Part shown: positions 56,578 through 64,000 of the stretch, piece by piece | Layout of the letters: each line of letters starts with the position of its first letter | How positions within the stretch are numbered: position 1 is the first letter of the stretch | Assembly: GCA_024220505.1 (NCBI GenBank) | Contig: JAKZZE010000007.1 | Coordinates: 1,178,001-1,242,000 of the forward strand | Direction of reading: 5' to 3' | DNA from: Rhizopus arrhizus | Lineage: Eukaryota > Mucoromycota > Mucoromycetes > Mucorales > Rhizopodaceae | Length of the DNA: 64,000 nt | Translations under genes and position numbers: made by a program | The notes under the pieces: model-generated | The model's database searches: none | What the model saw: the letters and a program-made list of their open reading frames with translations, nothing else | What the model was told of the DNA's origin: nothing

Positions 56578-58511
56578 TCCCTCTACCAGCCCAACCTTCC
56601 CCACAAATACTCATCAACAATCCTACTCTTCATTATGCTATTCCGAAAGATGGTGTTTTACCGGGAGGCCGTCTTACTCATTTTTACAAATATTGGACTC
56701 AGACAACATCTCACCCATTTCCGCTATCAGTCATCAAAGAAGGTTACAAAATTCAATTTGCTACCCGTCCAATCCCGTGGAAAATCAACCCATTAAATCT
56801 CGACCCAACAGAACAGCAAGCCGCCAACGAAGCGGTACAAAAATTCCTAGCCGCAGGAATAATCGAAATAATGCCAAATCAATCAAACGATTTCCTCTCA
56901 AAGTTTTTCACAATCCAAGAAAAAACAAAACGCAGACCAATTTTGAACTGTCAACGCCTGAATCAGAATGTCCAATGCGAACATTTCAAAATGGAGGGTG
57001 TGCCAGCACTAAGAGAACTGATCGAGCAAGGAGACTTCATGTGCAAAATCGACCTAAAAGATGCCTACACAGTGGTTCCAATTCATCCAGAATCACGAAA
57101 ATATCTCACATTCAAAAACGAAGGCGTTGTGTACCAATATCGTTCGTTAGCGTTCGGTCTAAATGTAGCTCCTCGTCTATTTTCAAAACTAATGCGTTAC
57201 GCAGTAGAACCTTTACGTCAAGAAGGAATCCGATTGGTCTATTACCTCGACGACATTTGTTTACTATCCAAAACAAAAGAAGACTTGCACATAACTGTAA
57301 AAAAGGTAACTACTCATCTTCAATCCTTGGGTTTCATAATCAACACAGAAAAAAGTCTATTCACACCATCCCAGACACAGGAATTCTTGGGGTTCCAATT
57401 CAATACCAAAAAAATGAAAATCACAGTTCCATCACAAAAAATAAACAAGCTATTACAGAAAATTCGTCAAGCCTCACAACCAATCCAACGTTCTTGCCGT
57501 TGGATAGCGGGTCTGCTGGGCAAGATTACCTCAATGATACCGGCAATAGGGGAAGCACTTCTTCACATTCGTCATCTTCAAAGGGATCTAGCAAAGAGTC
57601 TTTACTTGAACAACCAAAACTGGGAAAAACCGTGTCATATATCCTCCCAGAGTCTACAGGAATTTCAATGGTGGAAGGAGTCCGTTTCATCCAAGAACGG
57701 CCTACCTATTCAAGCGAGAACAGTTCCATCACCTCAGATAACGATTTACACAGACAGCTCAGACACGGGGTGGGGAGTGAACTCACCAATGATGGCAACA
57801 TTCGGGTTTTGGAACAGTCAAGACAAATTAACGTCAATAAACGTCCGCGAACTGAAGGCAGTCTATTTTGCTTTGAAAATGCATGCTCAAAAATTAGAAA
57901 ATTGCACGATAAAGGTTTTCACCGACAACACAACAGCTCTCAAATACACAACGAAATTTGGCGGTACGGCATCACTCCAATTACAGGAATTAGCAGTTCT
58001 GATTCAAGATCTTTGCAATCAATACAACCTAACAGTGACTTACCAACATATTGCGGGGATAAAGAACACATTAGCGGATCAACTATCACGAAAGCAAGTT
58101 CCACTTTACGAACAGACCATTCCGAAAAAATTATTCCGTCAAATTATACATCAGTGGGGGCCGTTGGTAGTGGACGCATTTGCAGCCTCACACAATCACC
58201 AACTGAAGAGATACTGGAGCCTTCATCCAGATCCATCAGCAGAAGCACGGGACGCGTTCCAACAGAAATGGCTCAAGAAAGGGATGTTTCTAAATCCTCC
58301 CTGGAAACTAATCCCCAAGGTGATACAACAATTGAAGAAACAGAAGATACGTCAAGCCGTTTTAATTACCCCTCAGTGGCCCAGCCAATACTGGTATCCA
58401 ATGGTCCTACGGATGAAACACTTGGACAATCCAATAGTTATGAAAATCAACAAGAAGTTCTCTCTGACCGCATGGCTATTATCAGCGACGCAAGGCGTAA
58501 GTTTGGCTTAA
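56454..58511 (+). CDS. DIRS B reverse transcriptase-RNase H-methyltransferase
   Basis: Open over 685 codons; no ATG at the 5' edge, so it may be reached by frameshifting or from a downstream start. RT: FFTIQEKTKRRPILNCQRLN, KIDLKDAYTVVPIHPESRKY (motif A), AFGLNVAPRLFSKLMRY, VYYLDDICLL (YxDD-type). Linker EFLGFQFNTKKMKITVP. RNase H: ITIYTDSSDTGWGVNS, INVRELKAVYFALKMHA, VFTDNTTALKY, and HIAGIKNTLADQLSR. A Dam-like methyltransferase segment follows: VVDAFAASHNHQLKRYW and MFLNPPWKLIPKV (an NPPW in place of DPPW). Methyltransferase domains of this type are known from DIRS1-group elements; function unknown. All catalytic acids are present. Confidence 0.9.
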   Translation: MAWERITRSLFSEWGTRKRHSLLQSTELAVHPSRVQQQQPLVPLPAQPSPQILINNPTLHYAIPKDGVLPGGRLTHFYKYWTQTTSHPFPLSVIKEGYKIQFATRPIPWKINPLNLDPTEQQAANEAVQKFLAAGIIEIMPNQSNDFLSKFFTIQEKTKRRPILNCQRLNQNVQCEHFKMEGVPALRELIEQGDFMCKIDLKDAYTVVPIHPESRKYLTFKNEGVVYQYRSLAFGLNVAPRLFSKLMRYAVEPLRQEGIRLVYYLDDICLLSKTKEDLHITVKKVTTHLQSLGFIINTEKSLFTPSQTQEFLGFQFNTKKMKITVPSQKINKLLQKIRQASQPIQRSCRWIAGLLGKITSMIPAIGEALLHIRHLQRDLAKSLYLNNQNWEKPCHISSQSLQEFQWWKESVSSKNGLPIQARTVPSPQITIYTDSSDTGWGVNSPMMATFGFWNSQDKLTSINVRELKAVYFALKMHAQKLENCTIKVFTDNTTALKYTTKFGGTASLQLQELAVLIQDLCNQYNLTVTYQHIAGIKNTLADQLSRKQVPLYEQTIPKKLFRQIIHQWGPLVVDAFAASHNHQLKRYWSLHPDPSAEARDAFQQKWLKKGMFLNPPWKLIPKVIQQLKKQKIRQAVLITPQWPSQYWYPMVLRMKHLDNPIVMKINKKFSLTAWLLSATQGVSLA

Positions 58512-59641
58512 CTGACGCGGCTAGCATTGAATACCTGGAAAATTCTACACGTTCTAGTACCAAAAAAATTTATGACAATGGTTGGCGACAGTGGCATCGT
58601 TGGTGTCTACAAAAAACCCCTGTGGTCAATCCGATTAAGTACAACTGTGCTAATGTTCTAGCGTTTTTGGTAGCAAACCAACACTACAGCAGCAAACACT
58701 TGAACACCTTACGGTCTTCCTTAGCTTCAGTCTTTCGTGAACTGTACCCTGACGAAATGCCTTTAGCTCTTCAACCAACTATTCAAGCTTTCTTCGCAGC
58801 AAAACGTAGATCAGAAGTAAGAATTCCTACGATCCAACAATTAGAAACATGGGACACAAACAGAATGACAGCTTTCATTCTTTCATCTTGGGCTGATTCC
58901 AATACTCTTACTTTAACTGATTTACAACTAAAAACAATTGCTTTACTGTGCTTAGCTACAATGGCTCGTCCAAGATCTGACATAGGCAGACTTCAATTCC
59001 GTGACACTATTTTCAAATATCAAGACTCATCAAATATGACAGTTTCTGGACTTACTCTACACTTCCGTGTTCCCAAAGAAGCTCAAGTCAAAACAACACA
59101 AATAGGAGTTTTACAGGATTCCCGTCTATGTCCAGTGACTACTCTGCATATTTTTATTCAAAAAACAGCCACCTTGAGAACAAACCTACCGGTGGACCAT
59201 ACTCTGTTCCTAGCTTATATTGAAAAACCAAACTTGGTGAGCTCCATTCGTCCCTCCACTCTGTCCAACTGGGTTAAACTACTGATGGAAAGATCTGGGG
59301 TCGACACCAATCACTTTAAAGCACATTCCATTAGAGCAGCATCAAGTACAAAAGCGGTATCAAAAGGCCACTCTATCGAGGCCGTCAAAGATCACGCAGG
59401 TTGGAGCCAAGATTCACGTACTTTTGAAACCTTCTATCACAAACCACCTAATCAAGAATCCTCAAGCACGGCGATCATCCATTCAATTTTTTCTGAAGCG
59501 GAAAACACTATCACATTAGGAGACGGAGTGGAGCCAACGGAGATTGATTTAGGAACGACAAACAATCTTAATGTTGGCGAAACGAAGTCGAAAAATGTGA
59601 TAGATACCCACCCTTGGTATCGAAGATTTCTAGGAATCTAG
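58472..59641 (+). CDS. DIRS B tyrosine recombinase
   Basis: About 389 residues from ATG 58472; the same frame is open far upstream to 55721. An N-terminal core-binding helical domain (STRSSTKKIYDNGWRQWHRW, LNTLRSSLASVFRELYP) precedes the catalytic domain with ATMARPRSDIGRLQFRD (Box A Arg), FKAHSIRAASSTKAVSKGHS (HxxR) and DHAGWSQDSRTFETFYHK (His and nucleophile Tyr). The last about 40 codons, ending PWYRRFLGI, lie in the internal complementary region, so they are also antisense in the element ends. The enzyme integrates the circular DNA form without target duplication. It overlaps the RT ORF by 40 bases in a -1 frame. Confidence 0.9.
   Translation: MAIISDARRKFGLTDAASIEYLENSTRSSTKKIYDNGWRQWHRWCLQKTPVVNPIKYNCANVLAFLVANQHYSSKHLNTLRSSLASVFRELYPDEMPLALQPTIQAFFAAKRRSEVRIPTIQQLETWDTNRMTAFILSSWADSNTLTLTDLQLKTIALLCLATMARPRSDIGRLQFRDTIFKYQDSSNMTVSGLTLHFRVPKEAQVKTTQIGVLQDSRLCPVTTLHIFIQKTATLRTNLPVDHTLFLAYIEKPNLVSSIRPSTLSNWVKLLMERSGVDTNHFKAHSIRAASSTKAVSKGHSIEAVKDHAGWSQDSRTFETFYHKPPNQESSSTAIIHSIFSEAENTITLGDGVEPTEIDLGTTNNLNVGETKSKNVIDTHPWYRRFLGI
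59509..59604 (+). repeat. DIRS B internal complementary region
   Basis: The first half is the reverse complement of the left outer end, through GGAACGACAAACAA. The second half, from CTTAATGTTGGCGAAACGAA, is the reverse complement of the right outer end. The two halves meet at ACAATCTTAATG, marking the element's termini at about 55541 and 59844. Confidence 0.93.
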
Positions 59642-59674
59642 TTTAGCATAGCTTACACTCACCTTAATCCCTCC

Positions 59675-59714
<40 letters not shown>

Positions 59715-59732
59715 ATAATAATGCTTTGGCAA

Positions 59733-59815
59733 GAAAGATATAGGGAAGAAAGGGAAAAATATATTTTTATTACAAATAAGGAAAATAAAGCGTGGCTCTG
59801 AGAGCATCTATCACA
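59733..59815 (-). repeat. DIRS B right inverted terminal repeat
   Basis: Inverted copy of 55591-55673. It is preceded by C-rich sequence and an A run of about 37 bases (59674-59710) followed by TTGAATAATAATG. Confidence 0.93.
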
Positions 59816-59849
59816 TTTTTCGACTTCGTTTCGCCAACATTAAGAATTT

Positions 59850-61375
59850 TCGAACACTAACCAAAATAAATTTAGTACAAGTGAAAAATAAATTTTCATA
59901 CATAAGATTAATTAAAACTTCGTACATTTCAATACTTTTTATTTTTCAATAAAATGGATCAGTTTATTCATGAAGACGGGAGGGGCAAAACATTTAACGA
60001 TGATGGAGATGAAGTGATGGTACTAACGATGGAAGTAGATGATCCTGATTATCCCATAGCAGACGTCACAAGCTATGAGGATTACTTGGACTTAAAGCCC
60101 CCGAGAAACCTCTTAAGGTTGAAAGAGAATCAGTAAAAAAGGAAGAACCGACAAGAGAGGGGGAGTCTGAAGTAATCAAAAAAACATATAGAACCTACAA
60201 AAGTGTAGATATGGACCGCTTCTACTTCCTCGTGAATGAAAAGGGTTTATCCGTTCATGGGGCAGCTAAACAGCTGAAAATGCCTCCTAGTACAGCTGAT
60301 TATTGGCATAAAAAAAGTCTTAAGAATACAGATGAGCTTGTTCATAAAAGAAACGAGGGAAGTGGAAGACCTCTTGGAAGACCTCCCGTTTTGAAGGACA
60401 TTCACCGCGACTATCTTATCAATCTGGTAGACGAGGATGATACAGGAATGACTCTTGATCAAATGATGGATAGTTTAACAAAGCAATTTGATGGGCTTGA
60501 GATAAAGAAATCAGCCTTCCATACTTTTGTAAAGGAGAAATGTCGAATAAGCTGCAAAAAATCTTATTTTTATCCTGAAGATAGAAACTGCCCTGACAAG
60601 ATCGAAGAGAGATGGAGATGGGTAAAGGATCTATTGGATAATACTGATATCGATTATCAGTCCAACTGTATCTTTATTGACGAAGCAGGGTTTCACATCA
60701 ATTTGAGGCGCTGTTTTTCCTGGTCTAGAGTAGGCACCCGCTCTATTGTTAAGACCCCAAAAACCAAGGCCAAGATGACTTCAATTCTGGGAGCTATTTC
60801 TTCTCATGGAGTTGTAAATGTCAAGGTTAGAATACCAAAAGTAGCAGCGTCCTCCAAAAAAAGAAAGCTTGGGAACGATAAAGAAGAAAAAAAGAGCACC
60901 GTTGGCACAGTTACGGGACATTACTTCAACTTCATCGCTAGTACTATTGATATCTTGGATAAATATGAGGAATTCAAAGGATCTTATTTAGTTATGGATA
61001 ACGTCCCAATTCACAAAAATGTAGATATAAGAAACTATATTGAAAGTCGCGGCTACTTTTGTGTCTATCTTCCTCCATACTCTCCAGAACTTAACCCGAT
61101 TTGAACAGTTTTGGTCCGTCTGTAAAAGCAAACTCAAGAGAGAACCGCTCTTGGAGAATGAAACTTTAACTAGTCGCATAAGAGATGCATGCAACAGTGT
61201 GCTTCAGAGCGATTTACAAGGTTTCTGCAGATACTCTGTCCAGAAATTTGATGTTTGCCTGAACCGTGAACCACTTTAAACACTGAACACATTTCGTAAA
61301 TTTGGTACACTAGGAAATGTACGAATTAAAAAATAAAATCTACTTGAAATTTTATTTTGTCTGTGTTTAAATTTT
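59850..61375 (+). mobile_element. Tc1/mariner-like element F
   Basis: Transposase ORF between imperfect inverted ends: AACACTAACCAAAATAAA at about 59853 and, on the opposite strand, AACACAGACAAAATAAA at about 61372. Inner parts (CGTACATTTC and GAAATGTACG) also mirror each other. It is sandwiched directly between DIRS B and DIRS C, with only a few bases on either side. Confidence 0.75.
59954..61279 (+). pseudogene. mariner-like DDE transposase with two single-base frameshifts
   Basis: ATG 59954; acidic N-terminus (GDEVMVLTMEVDDPDYPIAD), HTH region (GLSVHGAAKQLKMPPSTADY; GRPLGRPPVLKD), DDE core with NCIFIDEAGFHINLRRC, YLVMDNVPIHKNVDIRNYI and ELNPI then EQFWSVCKSKLKRE. The frame breaks at about 60090 (five Cs where four would keep KPPEKPL) and at about 61099 (three Ts where two would give NPIEQFW). 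Both are homopolymer gains, so recent decay or base-calling error are both possible. Otherwise the protein is complete, about 440 residues, with all three catalytic acids. It is a distinct subfamily from element E. Confidence 0.85.
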
Positions 61376-61529
61376 TATTTTGCTGTTACGGACGTTGCCG
61401 TAGTGAGGACGGAAGATATGGTAAAGGACTCTCCGAGCCGCGCTTTTTTATTTGAAAATTTTTCTTATATAATAAACTAAAATGTATACTATGTCTTCTT
61501 TATAACTTTCTAAGACGTTGATAATATAT

Positions 61530-61558
<29 letters not shown>

Positions 61559-61560
<2 letters not shown>

Positions 61561-62737
61561 ATATTAGATCTAAAATTCTTTTATACCAAGGGAGGGAAGT
61601 TGAAGGGCCGGGTTTTACCATATCTTCCGTCCTCACTACGGCAACGTCCGTATTGCAGGTCGTTCCTACTCCAATACTTGTTGCCTCCGTTCGGACTCCA
61701 GATATGGTATTGTTTTCCGAAAGATTATTGACCATAGAGTTCCCAATTGCAGTACTGATCCTGTCTGTGTGATTTGGTTTATAATAGTATTTCTCAAACG
61801 TATTGCTATTCAAACTCCAGTTGGCATGTTTTTTCACGTCGTCTATCTTGAAACCAAGTTGAACCGCTTTAGTACTTGCTGCTGAGCGAATTGAATGGGG
61901 TTGGTACTTTGTTGTATCAATTCCTGCTTGTGACATGTTGTTTTTTATCCAGCCTGTAACCGTATTTGGACTAACACAGGAGGTCGGTTTTTGTTCATTG
62001 ATGTAAGCCAAAAATAACGTTTGGTTCTCTGGTAATTTCCCTCGATAGCCTTCTGTTTTTTGTATAAAAAGATATAAGGTTGTAACCGGACACAAGTCAG
62101 AAGTATCGATAGTTCCTAGCGAGATTGTTTTCTGTTGAGCTTCTTTTGGCAGTCGACAGATTAAGGTTACCCCTTGAATCCTGCCATTTTCTGTTTGGAA
62201 CAAGACATCTCTATGCTGGAGTCTACTGATGTCCGATTTTGGTCTCCACATGGTGAAAATTGAGAGTAATAATACTGTCTTGTATTGTAGTTCCATAATT
62301 GTTAACCGGTCATTGTGCGCATATTTAGCCTTGATAAACTTCAGCAAAATATCTAAGTCCCATATTTCTATTTCCTCTCTTGTTGGAATCTGCACTCGCT
62401 GTTTTTTGTGAGCTGTGAAAAAATCTTGGATAAGATGGTGTTGACCGATACTTGGTTTTGAGGGGTAGACTACATTAAACACAGATGCTATTGATGATCG
62501 TATTCCGTTTAAATGAGACGTAGAATAATGGCGATTTTGTACCAAGTATTTTAGAACATTTCTTGGTGCGTATTCCAAATAGTTGATCGTTGGTGATTGT
62601 TGACTGCACCAATTGGCCCACCTTTCCCAATTTCTATTATAATTGTTGATTGTCTCTTTTCGATGTTTGTGTTGAAGGTGATTAATGGTGGTTAGATCCA
62701 GGTTTTGTTTTTCCATGGATTGTCTGATAATTTCCAT
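61559..62737 (-). CDS. DIRS C tyrosine recombinase
   Basis: About 392 residues from ATG 62737; the same frame stays open to at least 63955. Core-binding domain: KETINNYNRNWERWANWCSQ, HLNGIRSSIASVFNVVYP. Catalytic: FTMWRPKSDISRLQHRDV (Box A Arg), YQPHSIRSAASTKAVQLGFK (HxxR), KHANWSLNSNTFEKYYYKPN (His and Tyr). It ends LPWYKRILDLI, encoded by the internal complementary region. No stops or missing residues seen. The 5' end overlaps the end of the RT ORF. Confidence 0.9.
61615..61710 (-). repeat. DIRS C internal complementary region
   Basis: One half is the complement of the terminal sequence at 61386-61421 (TACGGACGTTGCCGTAGTG). The other half (GTTGCCTCCGTTCGGACTCC) should match the left outer end beyond the window. 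Confidence 0.88.
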
Positions 62738-64000
62738 GCGGCTAGCCGCCAAGTTTTTGAGATTTGGAATATCAGTGGTTTTCTCTTTGTCATCTTCAAA
62801 ATCATTGGGTACCAATATTGTGTTGGCCAGAATGGAGTCACCAATATCGCTTCCTTCACCTTCTGCTTCTTGAACATTCTCAGTACTTGAGGAACTAATT
62901 TCCATGGTGGATGTAGATACAACCCTGTTTTCGGCCATTGTTGTTTGAAAGCATCTATTTGCATTGCTGCTGGGTCCGGCCTGATACTCCAGTACTTCGG
63001 CAGAAGATGATTGTGGTGAGCTGCGAATGCATCGATCATCAATGGACCCCACTTGCGTTGAATTTGATTGAATATGGACCTTGGCAATGTCCATTCGTAT
63101 AGCGGTTTTTGCATTCTGCTTAATTGATCTGCTCTGATGTTGTTGATCCCCGGGATATGGACACATTGTAATCGTATTTTGAACTGGTTGAGAATTGTAT
63201 GAATTTTCAGAGCTAAATCCTGTAAAGTCGGAGATGCTGTTCCTCCTGCCTTCATCACGTATTTGATTGCCGTCGTGTTGTCCGAAAATATCCTTATGGG
63301 ATTGTTTTGATATTTTTTTGCGTGAAGTTGCAGGGCTATCAATACTGTCTGTAGTTCTCTTACGTTTATTGACGTTGATTTCTCTTCTTGGGTCCAAAAC
63401 CCGTAGGTCTCTGTTTCGACGCTGCTTATTCCGTACCCACTGTCGGATGCGTCCACGTATATATCCACTGCTGGCGGTGTACTGAAGTCTTCTTTGTGGA
63501 TTGGCAATCCATTGTTGGTTCCTGAAAATTCTTCCCACCATTCCAGATCTTCTAAGCTTCTTCTTGTTAGGTGACACGGACCTTCCCAATTTTGATGTTG
63601 GATGTGAAGACTCCGTGCTAAATCTCTTTGAAGGAAACGGAGGTGGAGTAGAGCTTCGTCTATTGCAGGTATGACTGCAGTCATCTTTCCTATAAGACTC
63701 GCAATCCATCGACATGAGAAGGTCGTGGTTGATTTCTTCACTTGTCTTATTCGACTTATTATTTTCTTCAATTTTTGTTGAGGTAGTTCGATTGTCATCG
63801 TTGAAGTGTTGAATTGAAAACCTAAGAATTCTTGGAGTCTTTGTGGTTGTAGGTTGCTTTTCTTGTAGTTGATAAGAAAACCTAGGTTCTTCAGATGTTC
63901 TAAGGTTTCCGCGACATTCGTATGCATCTCCTTCTTTGATTTCGCCACTAAACATATGTCGTCTAAGTAGTAAACCAATCTGATTCCTTTCTTTCTCAAT
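62692..64000 (-). CDS. DIRS C RT-RNase H-methyltransferase, partial
   Basis: Enters the window at IRLVYYLDDICLVAKSK (RT motif C). Linker EFLGFQFNTSTMTIELP. RNase H: VDIYVDASDSGYGISS, INVRELQTVLIALQLHA, IFSDNTTAIKYV, HIPGINNIRADQLSR. Methyltransferase-like end: LMIDAFAAHHNHLLPKYWS and LYLHPPWKLVPQV, where HPPW replaces NPPW of elements A and B. The N-terminal RT part lies outside the window. Confidence 0.88.
   Translation of the reverse strand, partial: LRKKGIRLVYYLDDICLVAKSKKEMHTNVAETLEHLKNLGFLINYKKSNLQPQRLQEFLGFQFNTSTMTIELPQQKLKKIISRIRQVKKSTTTFSCRWIASLIGKMTAVIPAIDEALLHLRFLQRDLARSLHIQHQNWEGPCHLTRRSLEDLEWWEEFSGTNNGLPIHKEDFSTPPAVDIYVDASDSGYGISSVETETYGFWTQEEKSTSINVRELQTVLIALQLHAKKYQNNPIRIFSDNTTAIKYVMKAGGTASPTLQDLALKIHTILNQFKIRLQCVHIPGINNIRADQLSRMQKPLYEWTLPRSIFNQIQRKWGPLMIDAFAAHHNHLLPKYWSIRPDPAAMQIDAFKQQWPKTGLYLHPPWKLVPQVLRMFKKQKVKEAILVTPFWPTQYWYPMILKMTKRKPLIFQISKTWRLAAWKLSDNPWKNKTWI

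Larger units (their letters stand above)
55541..59844 (+). mobile_element. DIRS-type retrotransposon B, structurally complete
   Basis: About 4.3 kb: left outer end, ITR (55591-55673), Gag-like ORF, RT-RNase H-methyltransferase ORF, tyrosine recombinase ORF, internal complementary region (59509-59604), A run, ITR (59733-59815), right outer end. All three ORFs are open and the recombinase and RT motifs are intact, so this copy may be competent. No target duplication is seen, as expected for recombinase-mediated insertion. Confidence 0.93.
61386..64000 (-). mobile_element. DIRS-type retrotransposon C, cut by window end
   Basis: Minus-strand element; its right outer end starts near 61386 (TACGGACGTTGCCGTAGTG), with ITR at 61414-61512 and internal complementary region at 61615-61710. 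The recombinase and RT-RNase H-methyltransferase frames are open to the window end. It is clearly diverged from A, B and D in both protein and ITR (GAGCCGCGCTTTTTTATTTG). Confidence 0.9.

Noticed and set aside
55721..58471. A single 1306-residue recombinase protein
   Set aside because: The first about 900 residues are a shifted reading of Gag and RT with no domain. I annotate only the recombinase part and report the openness as a finding.

Overview
The window looks like nuclear DNA of a filamentous fungus, most likely a Mucoromycota (Mucorales-type) species. The evidence is AT-rich DNA with long poly-A/poly-T runs, genes cut by many short introns (about 50-75 nt, GT...AG), clearly fungal proteins (Spt8, Nop9, a class V myosin, a Vip1-type RRM protein, a Zrg17-like transporter, a Wwm1-like WW protein), and several DIRS-type tyrosine-recombinase retrotransposons beside Tc1/mariner-, pogo- and LINE-type elements. 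No bacterial-style operons, tRNAs, rRNAs or CRISPR arrays were seen. The species is inference.

Layout. 1-9 kb: sparse region with one small membrane protein (3.35-3.75 kb) and an MFS monocarboxylate-type transporter (6.45-8.31 kb, minus) whose reading frame closes only if a 2-nt microexon is included. 9.1-16.6 kb: a first transposon patch with a mariner-like fragment, two members of a PD-(D/E)XK-like family (one degenerate) either side of an LTR-like repeat and a 17-bp minisatellite, a LINE 3' end, a decayed DIRS element (A) and a decayed mariner-like element (E). 16.8-35 kb: a compact host-gene block: zrg17-like(+), vip1-like(-), nop9(-), Myb/C2H2 factor(+), spt8(-), unknown(+), WW protein(-), myosin V(-), with intergenic gaps mostly of 125-870 bp. 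36-64 kb: a transposon nest. A pogo-like element sits in an unknown ORF. Next comes a very large near-perfect inverted repeat centred on a deleted DIRS element (D). It is followed by two head-to-head LINEs, a structurally complete DIRS element (B), a mariner-like element with two homopolymer frameshifts (F), and a further DIRS element (C) cut by the window end.

The DIRS elements show the textbook split architecture: inverted terminal repeats, an internal complementary region inside the 3' end of the recombinase ORF that carries the complement of both outer ends, and ORFs for a Gag-like protein, RT-RNase H-methyltransferase and a tyrosine recombinase. In element D the internal region still records a right end different from the one now present. 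The right end is instead a copy of the left end and its flank, which suggests how the giant inverted repeat arose.

The host genes cover transcription (Spt8 of SAGA, Myb/C2H2 factor), ribosome biogenesis (Nop9), zinc transport into the secretory pathway (Zrg17-like), actin-based transport (myosin V) and solute transport (MFS). No shared pathway is evident.
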